From contig NZ_CP136573.1 in NCBI RefSeq assembly GCF_035194505.1, positions 248,001-312,000 of the forward strand: a stretch of DNA of 64,000 nucleotides, in the 5' to 3' direction. Below the pieces are notes generated by a model. It was not told the DNA's origin. It worked only from the letters and a program-made list of their open reading frames with translations, and did not search any database. Numbering within the stretch: the stretch's first letter is position 1; every line of letters begins with the position of its first letter. A program made the position numbers and the translations under genes. Positions 33,764 to 43,116 of the stretch are shown piece by piece. Source of the DNA: Erythrobacter sp. GTDB taxonomy: Bacteria > Pseudomonadota > Alphaproteobacteria > Sphingomonadales > Sphingomonadaceae.

Positions 33764-34851
33764 CAGCTGATCCCAGTACCGGAGACGAACCAGACGTTGG
33801 TCTCGACCTTGATAAGCGTGGCGAGCCCACGCACGGCGAGCGTCCGATTGCCGGTGCTGGTGGTGCCAGCCTGGCAGAGCGTGACGCCGGAGCCCTGGGC
33901 GATGATGATGGCTGAACCGCCATTGTTGATGATGGTGATAGTAGTGCCGAGCGGAAAGCTGACCGTGCCATTGGGGGGCACAGTAATGGTCTGCGCAGCA
34001 GAATTCAGGGAATAGATGTGCTTGCCGTTGTCGGCGGCAACCAGTTGGTAGGACGCGCTTTGTGCGTTCTGCGGGACTTCGCGAAAACCGATCGACCATG
34101 CCGAGCCGCCGGCATCATTCACGGTGGAGCCGGTGGCCGCACCCGAGATCGTCTTGTTGGAAAGCGTCTGGCTATCTGTCGTCCCGACGACTGCGCCGGA
34201 GGGAACGGACCTGCCGGACCAGGAAGCGAGATTGGCGCTGTAGCCTTGTACATCGCTGCCGATCGCGAGGCCGAGATTGCTGCGGGCGGTGGCGGCATCG
34301 GCTGCACCTGTCCCGCCATTGGCAACAGCGAGAGTGCCCGTAATCTTGGTGCCAGCCAGTGAGGTCAGCCAGGCGGGATCAGCATAGGTGCTGGTGGTGA
34401 GCACGGCATTGCCGGAAACCGACGGCGCGGAGAGCGCTACGGTCCAGGAGGCAATCGTGCCGCTGCCACCCACCATGGCCACATTGACGACGAGCGCACC
34501 GGTGCCGCTGGTGTAGGCCGTAATCTGCCCATGCATCCAGTTGGTGGGTGTGGCCGTGCTGGTGATGGTCACCCATTGGCCCACGACGAAGGCTTTGCCG
34601 GTCTGGACTGTCAGCGACTTGGAGCCCGTGCCGATGGCGAGCGAGGTGGTACTGGTGGCGCTGGTGCCAGGCGCGTTGACCGCCGTTGAGGCGCTGGCGG
34701 CCGCGTTGGTCGCGTAGCCATTGACCTCGACCGCCAGAGCATTGGCCTCCGTGCCGAAGGTCGGCAGCGCGCCGAGGAAGGCGTCGGCACGCGCAGAGAA
34801 GTTCGCCGCGTCCGTCCGGGACGGCGGCGTTGGCAGTGCTGTTATAGGCAT
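33763..34851 (-). CDS. Tail fibre/stalk protein
   Basis: 362 residues, rich in Ala, Ser, Thr and Gly with strand-forming repeats. Recognisable fibre segments are GTLAVANGGTGAADAATARSN and SQTLSNKTISG, both common in phage fibres, and a C-terminal FPLGTTITIINNG unit. It is the first of the fibre series after the tape-measure/distal-tail genes and is coupled by TGATG overlap to the next gene. Confidence 0.82.
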   Translation of the reverse strand: MPITALPTPPSRTDAANFSARADAFLGALPTFGTEANALAVEVNGYATNAAASASTAVNAPGTSATSTTSLAIGTGSKSLTVQTGKAFVVGQWVTITSTATPTNWMHGQITAYTSGTGALVVNVAMVGGSGTIASWTVALSAPSVSGNAVLTTSTYADPAWLTSLAGTKITGTLAVANGGTGAADAATARSNLGLAIGSDVQGYSANLASWSGRSVPSGAVVGTTDSQTLSNKTISGAATGSTVNDAGGSAWSIGFREVPQNAQSASYQLVAADNGKHIYSLNSAAQTITVPPNGTVSFPLGTTITIINNGGSAIIIAQGSGVTLCQAGTTSTGNRTLAVRGLATLIKVETNVWFVSGTGIS

Positions 34852-34872
34852 GAAATTACCCCTCGGGGTGGA

Positions 34873-35766
34873 TCAAGTGAGCCCTTCGATGGTCAGGCTG
34901 CAGTAGCTGACGGTCGGGTAGGCAAGGTCGATCGAGAACTCTTTGTAGAAGCCATAGACGGTAAGGCTCTCGAAGCTTTCAGAGCCAATCCAGAGGACCG
35001 GCGAGGCACGCAGCGCTGCAAGGTTGCGGGCCACGTCATCGATGGCGCTGGTCGGCATCACGACACGCGCGGTCATCCGCTTGGCAAAGGCGCGTTCAAC
35101 TACCGAGGTGACACCGAACTGGTCGGTCTCTTTCCTCGAATAATCTATGATGCCGATGTCGGCGCCATGCTCAGTTTCACCGATCGTGAACTGGCGGCCG
35201 AAGAGCAGTGCGCCACAGGAAACGAGGTCAGCCGGATTGTCGCGGGCAATGGTGACGGTGATGACGCCGGCCTCATAGACGGGCACATCAAGGAACAGCA
35301 GGCTCGACTTGCGCCCGACAGGTTCGAAGAACCAGGAGAACCAGTTGTCGATGGCCGTACCGCCGACATTGAAGCTCTGGGTCTTCGAATAGAGCTGCGT
35401 GCCCGAAACCGTGAGCGAAACCGTCGCGCTCTCCGCATCGGTGTCGATAAGCGCAACCCCGTCGGTTGCGCCTGGCGCCAGAACAACCTGCAAGCTGCCA
35501 GCCCGGGTCGTGGCTGTCCCAACGCGGTCATCGAACATGGCCCAGCGGTTGGTCGGCCCAAGATCAAGCCACTTGGTAGGATCGCTCGCCGGGTTGACCC
35601 CCGTGGATGCGACCAGTGCTTCATAGCGCCGGTGGGTTGCCGTCACGATCACCTTGGCGCCTACCGCATAGGCTGTCCCCGATGCCCAGACCGGGTGGTC
35701 GTTCTCCGGAGCCGTGCTGCTCGTCAGCATGGCATCGGTCAGTGTGGTCGGCCGGATTAGCTTCAT
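34873..35766 (-). CDS. Distal tail protein candidate
   Basis: 297 residues, starting in an ATGA overlap with the tape-measure stop. An N-terminal segment with WASGTAYAVGAKVIVTATHR resembles a carbohydrate-binding (CBM5/12-like) fold. The rest has strand-rich segments and an IGIIDYSRKETDQFG stretch. Position immediately after the tape measure is that of the distal tail or tail-tip protein. It is the only gene between tape measure and fibres, which makes for a very short tail-tip module. Confidence 0.72.
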   Translation of the reverse strand: MKLIRPTTLTDAMLTSSTAPENDHPVWASGTAYAVGAKVIVTATHRRYEALVASTGVNPASDPTKWLDLGPTNRWAMFDDRVGTATTRAGSLQVVLAPGATDGVALIDTDAESATVSLTVSGTQLYSKTQSFNVGGTAIDNWFSWFFEPVGRKSSLLFLDVPVYEAGVITVTIARDNPADLVSCGALLFGRQFTIGETEHGADIGIIDYSRKETDQFGVTSVVERAFAKRMTARVVMPTSAIDDVARNLAALRASPVLWIGSESFESLTVYGFYKEFSIDLAYPTVSYCSLTIEGLT

Positions 35767-38700
35767 GCCGCCGTCCTCACGGCTAGGGCATCGCCGTCTG
35801 GCGTCACGCGTTCGAGGATGCGGGCCGTCTTGCTGGTGCCAGATGCAATCGTAGCCGAAGCAATCCGCTGTTCATCGCGCAGGTCAGCAAGCTCCTGACG
35901 GAGCGCGGCGAGCCCGTCGACCAGAACCGTGGAGCTGTCGTTGGCCGGCAAAGCAATTGAGGCCGACTGATTGGAAACGAACTGTTCCCACCAGGTCGGT
36001 GTACTTGATGCGGCTGCCGTCGCAGTGGCCGTTGGCAACCCGGCCACCCCGTTGATGATCGCGACGGTCTGCTCGAGACTGGCAGCAGTCTGGCCCTGAA
36101 TGCGCGCCAGTTCCTGTGCCGAGGTGGCAGCATCGGCTGCCACGGTCAGCAGGCTTTGGCTAAGCCCAGGCAGCGACTTAGCCGCCTCCTGATCACCGGC
36201 CCGGGCAGCAAGAGTGGCAGCGTTGAACTCGGACAAAACCTGAGCGTAGGTTTTGGTACCGGTGCCCATGCTCCCACGGATGCGGGCGACCTCGGACAGC
36301 AGGCTATCGGTAATGCTCTCCCAGGCCGAGCGCAGCTTTTCGGCCGCCGCGGCAGCCTCATCAGCTGCTTTTTGCTGGGCCTGCAGCGCCCAGATCTGCT
36401 GCTGCAGCGCGCGGTTGCTTTCATCGAGCTGGGCAAGATCGAGCGCCCGCAGCGCCGCGGTATTGCCCTGAACCTCCAGCAGTTGGCGTTCGAGCGACAG
36501 ACGCTCGTCAGCAATGGCGGCCGCACTGGCTGCGTCCTGGGCCGCTCCAATGAACTCGGCAAAGGCGGGGGCCAGCTGGATAAGGGTGACATAGGCCGCG
36601 CGGCCAGCCTCGGTGGTCAGGTCCTGTGCTTCGACCAGAGCCCGGAAGCCTGCGATGCTTTGAGGCAGCCCAAGCCCCAGGCTCTCGAACACCCGGGCCA
36701 TCTGCGCGGTCTGGGCCGTCGCCTGTTCGGCCTTGCTGTAATAGAGCGCAAAATACTCGCCCGTCGCGGTGGTCATGTCACCGGCCGAACCGAACAGGTC
36801 GAACAGGTTCATTTTCGCCGCAAGGGTCAGATCCTCGACCGAGGTGCCGAGCAGGCTGATCGAGGAACTCACCGCCTCGACGCTCGATGCAACCCGGATC
36901 AGCGTCTCGAAATAGCCTTCGCCGACCTTCTGGAATTGATCGAACCCTGGGATCGCGTACTTGGCAAGATTGTCGGCCGCTGCGCCAAAGACAGCGGTCA
37001 GCTTTTCCTGGATCTCGGCCCCGGTCAGGCCTTTCAGATCGATCTTGCCGATGTTGACGACAAAGCCCTGCAGACGAGATTGGACCTCACCAAGCGACAA
37101 GCCCAGCGGCCCTGCTGCGGCCGAGATCGCATCATAGAAACCGGAAAAGATCAGCGCGAACTGGCGCTCTAGCTCAGCATCAGCGGCAGAATATTGGGTC
37201 GAGTAACTCGAGCCCATGCTGATCCCGAGGAACTTCTTGGTCTTCTTGACGTCGCTGTAATAGCTCGCGTCAAACCCGCCGGAGAGGATGTCTGCCAGCG
37301 ACTGGCCGCGACCGAAGATGCCCTGGCCGGTGATCGTAGTTTTGGTGCCGAACAGTGCGCCGAACGCCTTGCCGACGAGCCCGACCAGACCTCCCAGAAT
37401 GCCGCCAATGATGGGGATCTTGTTCAGAACGGCCCCGACGCCTTCCAGTCCCCTGCCGATGAGGCCGGTCACGCCCGTGGACTGATAGCCGGTGTTTACA
37501 CCTGCAGCCGAGGCTTCAGCGCCATTGGTGCGGATAATGAGATTGGTTAGCCCGCCGATGTTGCCCTCGATGTTGCGCAAGGAAGCGAGCATGGCGGCGG
37601 AGTAGCGCATGGTCAGCGTGTCGACCTCGCGCAGGTGATCGATGGCCTTGGCAATGCTCTCCGACTTGGCCGTGCTGTCCCCGAATACTGTGCCGGTGCC
37701 ATCATTGGCGGCGGGCAGTTTTGGCGATCCGCCAAAGGCGCCGCTGATCGCGACACCGAGCGAGGCAATGACGCCGGCCGTGATGGCCCCTGCCGCAATG
37801 TTGAGCGGGAACGGCAGTGAGCGGATGGCATTGACCACCGCTTCGACCGCCTTGATGCCGGTCGTAATGATCGAGTTGCCCTGTTCGACGCCGGCGCGCG
37901 CAGTGTCGGAGGCGGCCATGGCCGTGTCGCTGGTGACCTTGGCAGCGGTTTGCGCGCCAATGAGCCCGATCTTCACCGCAGCATTCTTGATCGCGATCGC
38001 CAGTTCAAAGGCGCGGAACACCTTCTCAGCGGCGAGCAGCGCCTTGTAGCCGTCCGAGCCTTCCTTGAAGAAGCCCTTCGCGGCCGAGGCGAGATTACCA
38101 TAGTGATTGATCTCGGCCGATGCCTGCGCCGCACGCGCATCGGCATACTGAAACGAGGTGCGTCCATATTCGCGCTCGGCTTCAGCCACGCGCTGGGCTG
38201 CAGCAGCTTGGGCCGAGGCAAAACGGGTGATCTCGACCGTAATCGCGCCAATTGCCCCGCCGACCGAGCCGAAGGCATCAGCCATGTTCTGGGCCGCTGC
38301 TTCCGTGGCCGAGACCATGTCTTCCATGCTTTGGAGAAACTGTTCCTGACCGCTTTGCGCAAAGTCTGCTTCCATCAGCCGAATGCGTGCGGCCCGATAC
38401 CGCTCCCAGGCTTCAACCCCGCGCTCGAGCACGATCTGTTCGCGCTCTGCCTCGAGATTGGCGAGTGCTTGTGCCCGAGCCGACTGGCCAAGCAGAGCGA
38501 CCTGCTGTTCGAGCGGCGCAACCGTCTGGCGAAGGAACTCCGAGGTTGCAAAAGCGTGGGTGGCCTTTTCCCAGGCTTCACCGGCTTCGAGAATGGCAAT
38601 GCGCGCCTCGTCGGTTGGCGCCTTGAGTGCGGCCATGGCGACTTCCATCCGCTTGATCTCAATCGGTGTCTTGCCGATCTTGGCGGTCTCAAGCGCGAGA

Positions 38701-39890
38701 TTAGCGGCAAAGTCGCGGGCGGCCTGAAGCGCGCGTTCGGCTTCCGTTTCCTTGGGGCCTTTTGCGCTGCTTGCACGGTCAGTGCTGTCGCCGCGGATCT
38801 CTTCCGCCTTGGCGGCAAGCCGGGCCTTGGCAGCAGCGATGCTGTTTTCCCGCCAGCGTGCTGAAAAGGCGTCCATCATGCTCATCGCATCGCCAAAAGC
38901 GGACGCGAATTCATCGCGGACCTGTGCGCCCATGCGGGCAGTCGAGCCGGCAAAACTGTTTTCCATTCGCGGCAGAGCAACGCTCTCGATCCGGGTGATG
39001 GTGGCAAGCCCGACGCGGTCGAGCACAGGGTTTACCCATTCGGCGAGCCAGTTGAGCGCTGCGATCGCTTTGTTGGCGAGGTATTCGATCCCGCTGATTG
39101 CCAGATTGGCGGCGCCAACAGCGGCTTCTCCGATAACGCCGGGCAGTGCAGCCCAAGTCACGCGGATCGCATTGAACCCGCCAACCCAGCCTGCATAGAG
39201 AATGGCGACGGCGTATTTGCCAGCAGTCAGCACCACCTCAAAGGCCGTGACCGCCCAGTCCTTGAGGGTCGAGAACACCGCGCCCAGGTTGAGCCCATCC
39301 GAGACGGTCTTCCACAGCCCCTTCATGGTGTCGCCGACGGTGATCCCGACGGGGCCCAGCTTTTCCATTTCCTTTTTGGTGAGGCCCAGGCTTTGCGCAT
39401 AGCTGTCGAGCTCGCCCGTCTGTTTGACGCTCGACTGGAACAGCTTGAAGGCGCCGAACGCGAGTGCAGCGGCAGCAGCGGCTGCGAGAAGATAGGGGTT
39501 TGTCAGCGCTGCCGCGGCGGCGCTGGCGGCAAGCCCCAGCAGCGCCCGGGCCATGCCGCCGATGCCGACACCGGCCTGCATGGCGATCTGTCCGATCTGC
39601 GTGCCCTGCTGCATGAACACGGTCATGGGTTTCTGCCCGGAGAACAGACCGACCACCATGTCGTTGAGCTGAAAGACGAGGTTCTGGACATGGTGCCCGG
39701 CAAGCTTGGCCGAACCACCCATACGCGTCACACCGCCGCCCCCGACCGCATTGAGCGCCCGGTCAGCACGCGAGGCGCTGTCCGCCATATCGCCCATCGC
39801 GCCTGCCACCGTGCGCTTCATGTCGGCCATCTCCTTCTGGAGCCGGGCGACGTTGGTGATCATTTCAATTTCGAGGGTGCCTGCTTTCAC
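35763..39890 (-). CDS. Tail tape measure protein
   Basis: 1375 residues, the largest gene in the window. Typical features are a helical N-terminus (LQKEMADMKRTVAGAMGDMA), an Ala-rich hydrophobic segment near residues 105-155 that can insert into the host membrane, long coiled-coil stretches (AEREYGRTSFQYADARAAQA), and a second hydrophobic Ala/Gly region near 690-730. Tape measures set tail length at about 0.15 nm per residue, so roughly 200 nm here, a long flexible tail. Coupled by overlaps on both sides. Confidence 0.93.
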   Translation of the reverse strand: MKAGTLEIEMITNVARLQKEMADMKRTVAGAMGDMADSASRADRALNAVGGGGVTRMGGSAKLAGHHVQNLVFQLNDMVVGLFSGQKPMTVFMQQGTQIGQIAMQAGVGIGGMARALLGLAASAAAAALTNPYLLAAAAAAALAFGAFKLFQSSVKQTGELDSYAQSLGLTKKEMEKLGPVGITVGDTMKGLWKTVSDGLNLGAVFSTLKDWAVTAFEVVLTAGKYAVAILYAGWVGGFNAIRVTWAALPGVIGEAAVGAANLAISGIEYLANKAIAALNWLAEWVNPVLDRVGLATITRIESVALPRMENSFAGSTARMGAQVRDEFASAFGDAMSMMDAFSARWRENSIAAAKARLAAKAEEIRGDSTDRASSAKGPKETEAERALQAARDFAANLALETAKIGKTPIEIKRMEVAMAALKAPTDEARIAILEAGEAWEKATHAFATSEFLRQTVAPLEQQVALLGQSARAQALANLEAEREQIVLERGVEAWERYRAARIRLMEADFAQSGQEQFLQSMEDMVSATEAAAQNMADAFGSVGGAIGAITVEITRFASAQAAAAQRVAEAEREYGRTSFQYADARAAQASAEINHYGNLASAAKGFFKEGSDGYKALLAAEKVFRAFELAIAIKNAAVKIGLIGAQTAAKVTSDTAMAASDTARAGVEQGNSIITTGIKAVEAVVNAIRSLPFPLNIAAGAITAGVIASLGVAISGAFGGSPKLPAANDGTGTVFGDSTAKSESIAKAIDHLREVDTLTMRYSAAMLASLRNIEGNIGGLTNLIIRTNGAEASAAGVNTGYQSTGVTGLIGRGLEGVGAVLNKIPIIGGILGGLVGLVGKAFGALFGTKTTITGQGIFGRGQSLADILSGGFDASYYSDVKKTKKFLGISMGSSYSTQYSAADAELERQFALIFSGFYDAISAAAGPLGLSLGEVQSRLQGFVVNIGKIDLKGLTGAEIQEKLTAVFGAAADNLAKYAIPGFDQFQKVGEGYFETLIRVASSVEAVSSSISLLGTSVEDLTLAAKMNLFDLFGSAGDMTTATGEYFALYYSKAEQATAQTAQMARVFESLGLGLPQSIAGFRALVEAQDLTTEAGRAAYVTLIQLAPAFAEFIGAAQDAASAAAIADERLSLERQLLEVQGNTAALRALDLAQLDESNRALQQQIWALQAQQKAADEAAAAAEKLRSAWESITDSLLSEVARIRGSMGTGTKTYAQVLSEFNAATLAARAGDQEAAKSLPGLSQSLLTVAADAATSAQELARIQGQTAASLEQTVAIINGVAGLPTATATAAASSTPTWWEQFVSNQSASIALPANDSSTVLVDGLAALRQELADLRDEQRIASATIASGTSKTARILERVTPDGDALAVRTAA

Positions 39891-40758
39891 GTGCTGGGCT
39901 CCTTCGACATCATCAGCGCCCGGAAGGCGTTGGTCACTTTCCGGGAGACTTCATCTCGGTTGAGGACGGACGTGGCAGTCCACGGCGGCGGGCAATCAGG
40001 CTCGCGGGCGCGGAGGGTTTCAGCGACGAATTCGACAGAAAGCCGTCGCAAGAGGCGGACCAGCCACGGCGGCAGATTGAGCCCCATGCAGTGCTGCCAC
40101 TGGCTAATCGTGGCCCAGGAGATGGGGACTGCGCCCATCGCGCCGGGATCGGTGGGGCCGACTTCCATGAGCCAGTCGATCACCCAAGGGGTTCGGATGG
40201 GTGGAAAGTCAGGAGTAAGGTCGTCGATGGCCATTCGCTGCAGCCGGGTCAGCGGTTCGCTTTCCGGATCAGGCTTTGGCGTTTTCCCAGTGCGCGGCTT
40301 GGGCGCGGTGCCCAGCCACGCCAGTTGCCGGACGTAAAGGCTCAGCTCTCGGCCGAGCTCTTCGTAAAATTTGCCCAGTCATTGATGTGAGCGGCGACCT
40401 GCGTGGCGATGAACCCGATCGATGGATCGGCATAGGCCTTGCGAAACAGTTCCTGGCCTTCGAGCCCGTCGGCGGGCGGATAGGTGAAGCCGTTGAAGCT
40501 GACCGTGCAGGCAGCCAGAAAATCAGCCTGTTCGGCGAGCTTCTCCTCGGCCGACTGGTCCATCTTCCCGCGCTTCTTGATCTTGTCCATCAGCTGGTTC
40601 TGCTGGCGAGCCTGGGCGCGCTGATAGACCTTGGAGCCTGGGCCGTAGACTGTGATCGAGAGGCGCTTGCCCTTCTCGTCGAAGAGCGGGGCATCGTCGC
40701 CGCCGACCAGTTCAACCGTCGAGGTGTCGGTGGCAGCGAGGGTCGTGATGTCAAACAT
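39887..40758 (-). CDS. Tail assembly chaperone, long form by -1 frameshift (GT-like)
   Basis: The frame that ends at 39887 is open back to 40378, overlapping the end of the short chaperone frame. The overlap contains a perfect X-XXY-YYZ heptamer at 40366-40372. Slippage there would join 131 codons of the short form to 159 more, about 290 residues in total. An in-frame ATG at 40234 exists, but the 130 bases upstream of it stay open in the same frame, which is what a frameshift product needs. The stop overlaps the tape-measure start, the same place as lambda gpGT. Confidence 0.75.
40342..40758 (-). CDS. Tail assembly chaperone, short form (G-like)
   Basis: 138 residues, mixed charge, with a hydrophilic Lys/Gln-rich helix near residues 45-70 and a C-terminal helix ending NDWANFTKSSAES. 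Position between tail tube and tape measure and the overlapping downstream frame identify it as the G-type chaperone that coats the tape measure during tail assembly. Most ribosomes should stop at 40342; a minority slip at 40366-40372. Confidence 0.82.
   Translation of the reverse strand: MFDITTLAATDTSTVELVGGDDAPLFDEKGKRLSITVYGPGSKVYQRAQARQQNQLMDKIKKRGKMDQSAEEKLAEQADFLAACTVSFNGFTYPPADGLEGQELFRKAYADPSIGFIATQVAAHINDWANFTKSSAES
40366..40372 (-). promoter_or_regulatory. Slippery heptamer A-AAT-TTT for programmed -1 frameshift
   Basis: In the short chaperone frame the codons are GCA AAT TTT ACG, so A-AAT-TTT lies in register as X-XXY-YYZ. After slipping, reading resumes TAC GAA GAG in the long frame. 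A short GC-rich hairpin (arms AGCTC/GAGCT) follows a few bases downstream. Confidence 0.7.
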
Positions 40759-40785
40759 GGAATATCTCCGTCAGGATGTCAGGGA

Positions 40786-41247
40786 TCAGGGCGCGAGGAC
40801 TTCGACAATGCCCACACCGGCGGAGTTGGTGGTGAGTTCCAGGGTCACGGTGGCGGTGGTGATCTGATCGACCGAACCGACATTGACCTTGAAGCTCATG
40901 ACCTGCGCCTGGAAATAGTACTTGTCGCCGTTCTGGGTGGTGACGAGGAAGCTGTGGTCAGCGTCCGACAGCGAGGCGGACTTGAGCAGGATCTGGCCGG
41001 CATCGTCGGTGTCGAGACCCAGCTGGATCTGCATCGTGCCCTGGTTGAAACTGCCCTTCTTCTTGACGACGCCGCGGCTGCCTACGGGATTGAAGGTGAC
41101 GAGATTGAACTCGCGGCCGAACTCACCGAGATCGGAAACCTCGCCGACCACGGTCATGGTGAGCGCATTGTAGCCGGTGGCATCGAAGGTCGCAGGGGTA
41201 GAGGCCGACACCTTCAAGGTGGTGCCGGCGGAAGTCCGAACGGTCAT
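40786..41247 (-). CDS. Major tail tube protein
   Basis: 153 residues, strand-rich, with TPATFDATGYNALTMTVVGE near the start and EVSDLGEFGREFNLVTFNPVG after it, the typical pattern of lambda gpV/HK97-like tail tube subunits. It forms stacked hexamer rings around the tape measure. Gene order (tail terminator, tube, chaperone, tape measure) supports the call. Confidence 0.88.
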   Translation of the reverse strand: MTVRTSAGTTLKVSASTPATFDATGYNALTMTVVGEVSDLGEFGREFNLVTFNPVGSRGVVKKKGSFNQGTMQIQLGLDTDDAGQILLKSASLSDADHSFLVTTQNGDKYYFQAQVMSFKVNVGSVDQITTATVTLELTTNSAGVGIVEVLAP

Positions 41248-41274
41248 GGTAGCAGTTCCTTATGAAGGTGAGGC

Positions 41275-41679
41275 TCAGCGCGCCTCGTTGAATGAGACGC
41301 GAAAATCCTGCGTCTGCATGTGGATGCCGGTCTCCTCGTCGAGGAAATCAGGACCGGCGGAATCTGTGTGGACGGTCACGTCAAAGAGCCCGTCGATGGT
41401 AGGCATCTGGTCGGCCGCCGCTTGGCGGACGGCTGCGATAATGGCTTTCACTTCAGGGTAGGTCCGGGCCAGAACGGTCACCTGCACGCGCTCGGTGACG
41501 CGGCGTTTCGCGCCCGGAGCCGGAACGTTGCGGTCGACACTGCTGACCGACATCAGCGATATCGCCGGCAAGTCCGTGCCCTGCGCCAGCATCCCAGCGG
41601 CGATCCGCGCAACGGGGACAAGCGACGTCACCCCGGTGTCAGCCACCAGGAGCGAGCGGACCGCAATAACACCGTTCAT
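41275..41679 (-). CDS. Tail completion/terminator protein, DUF3168
   Basis: 134 residues with the DUF3168 layout: an N-terminal helix and GVTSLVPVARIAAGMLAQGTDLPAI, a central ERVQVTVLARTYPEVKAI, and a C-terminal TQDFRVSF strand. These proteins close the tail tube and join it to the head. Overlaps the HK97 gp10-like gene by four bases. Confidence 0.88.
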   Translation of the reverse strand: MNGVIAVRSLLVADTGVTSLVPVARIAAGMLAQGTDLPAISLMSVSSVDRNVPAPGAKRRVTERVQVTVLARTYPEVKAIIAAVRQAAADQMPTIDGLFDVTVHTDSAGPDFLDEETGIHMQTQDFRVSFNEAR

Positions 41680-42239
41680 TCGTCATCGACCTCGAGGGTC
41701 GGTGCCTTCAGGTTACCGATCTGGACGCGGTGGGCGATGTAGGAGCCCATGGCATTCACCGCTTCCTCGGCTTTCTGGTCAAGCGCTGGGCGCAGGAAGG
41801 GTTTCGCGGCGTGACCCGGGTGCATGACCGTGGGCCCGACGAAGTTCTCGCCAATTTTGAGGCTGCCGCGCTTCACCATCTTGTTGATTGTGCCGATACT
41901 GACTTTGCGCGGGCCACGCCGGGTCTCACGCACCGGCTTGTCCGCCTCGGAAACTGAGATCAGGTGAGGTGCGACCCCATATTCAATGAACAGGCCAAGA
42001 TAGGAGCCTTTCCCACGCAGTTTGACGTAAGACGAGAGCTTGGCGCCGTCGGTTCGGGTGCCAATCCCGATCGCGCGCTTCAATTGTCCGGTCTTGACCG
42101 GGACATTGGCCTTGGCCTGCTGCTGGATCACCTTGGCGCCAGCCCGAAGACCTCCACGGATCACGTTGCGCTCCAGGTTCTTGGGCAATTCATCGAGCAA
42201 ACGCAGCAGTTCAGGGCCGCCCTTGAGCCGGATCGTCAT
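41676..42239 (-). CDS. HK97 gp10-like head-tail joining protein
   Basis: 187 residues from the ATG at 42239 (ATGA overlap with the upstream stop). It opens with LKGGPELLRLLDELPKNLER, followed by VPVKTGQLKRAI and a YGVAPHLI segment, all HK97 gp10 hallmarks. The protein helps connect head and tail. The final 15 residues are acidic. Confidence 0.9.
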   Translation of the reverse strand: MTIRLKGGPELLRLLDELPKNLERNVIRGGLRAGAKVIQQQAKANVPVKTGQLKRAIGIGTRTDGAKLSSYVKLRGKGSYLGLFIEYGVAPHLISVSEADKPVRETRRGPRKVSIGTINKMVKRGSLKIGENFVGPTVMHPGHAAKPFLRPALDQKAEEAVNAMGSYIAHRVQIGNLKAPTLEVDDE

Positions 42240-42589
42240 GGTGCGGCTCCTTCGCTCGAATGTTCCTCGACCATGAACTCCATGGCCTCCCGCCGCCCCA
42301 GCGTTGCAGGGCCGGAAATGATCTGGTGGACGCATGAATCGATGATGACCCGCATACCTGCGGCGAGCCCTGCCAGGTACCGAATGCGGATCCGGGCGGG
42401 ACGGCGATCAATTTGGATGCTGTCGGCCAGGCGCTCGGCCTTGGACGGGAGAATGTCCTTCACCTCGGCCCAAACGCAGGCGAACTCGGTCCAATTGACC
42501 TGTTCGGTGCCATAGTGCGGGTCGTGCGTGACTACCTTGCGCTCAATCCGGATCCTTGTGTCGAGCTTCGAGGCTAGATCCGGCGACAT
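42236..42589 (-). CDS. Head closure protein (SPP1 gp16/HK97 gp7-like)
   Basis: 117 residues. LDTRIRIERKV at the start, FACVWAEVKDI and a strand-rich C-terminus fit the phage head-tail adaptor family, which seals the connector after packaging. It overlaps the connector gene by 16 bases and the next by four. Confidence 0.85.
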   Translation of the reverse strand: MSPDLASKLDTRIRIERKVVTHDPHYGTEQVNWTEFACVWAEVKDILPSKAERLADSIQIDRRPARIRIRYLAGLAAGMRVIIDSCVHQIISGPATLGRREAMEFMVEEHSSEGAAP

Positions 42590-43116
42590 TTGAGCTGACC
42601 CACCAACGTGTCGAAGGCGAGACAGGCTGCACCTTCGCGGTTTTCAAACAGGGATGCGGTTTTGACGAGGATCGCAGCGCGGGCGATCGCCAGATCAGGG
42701 TCGTTCTCATCAAATCCGGCCGACAGTGTGATCCGGATCAGGCCGTCTTCACCCAGATCGGGCCAGGATTTCCCGGATGCCGGGCGGATGCGGGTGAACC
42801 CGTGGCGCTTGCGGGCGACAAAGTCTGCCTCTGGCAGGGTCATCGTTGCCCCGTTAGGGGCAGTGTAGCGGATCTCGGCCACTGAGCAGGGCCGGATGGG
42901 CACGGTGATCTCATCTTCCCAGCTTTCCAGCTGCAGTTCGATGGTCTGTTCGCACAGCTTCAGGCCAGTCTGCTGCTCAAGCTCGGCTTGGGTCGCGTCC
43001 AGTTTAGCGCCGAGCAACAGGTCCTCGTCGCGGCCATCAAGCCGAAGCTGCTGGCGTGCTTCCTCGAGCGTTACGGCACGGTCCTGAGGTGGCTCGATCG
43101 TGACGATCTCAGACAT
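42574..43116 (-). CDS. Head-tail connector protein (gp6/gp8-like)
   Basis: 180 residues, beginning with VTLEEARQQLRLDGRDEDLL, a typical start of phage connector (HK97 gp6/phiE125 gp8) proteins. A helix and a beta-rich middle follow, then a C-terminal helix (IARAAILVKTASLFENREG). It binds the portal ring below the head. Confidence 0.88.
   Translation of the reverse strand: MSEIVTIEPPQDRAVTLEEARQQLRLDGRDEDLLLGAKLDATQAELEQQTGLKLCEQTIELQLESWEDEITVPIRPCSVAEIRYTAPNGATMTLPEADFVARKRHGFTRIRPASGKSWPDLGEDGLIRITLSAGFDENDPDLAIARAAILVKTASLFENREGAACLAFDTLVGQLKCRRI

Noticed and set aside
32774..34015. Long plus-strand frame across the tail-fibre genes
   Set aside because: Shadow of two coupled fibre genes on the minus strand; Arg/Gly/Asp-rich composition typical of a GC-rich antisense frame.
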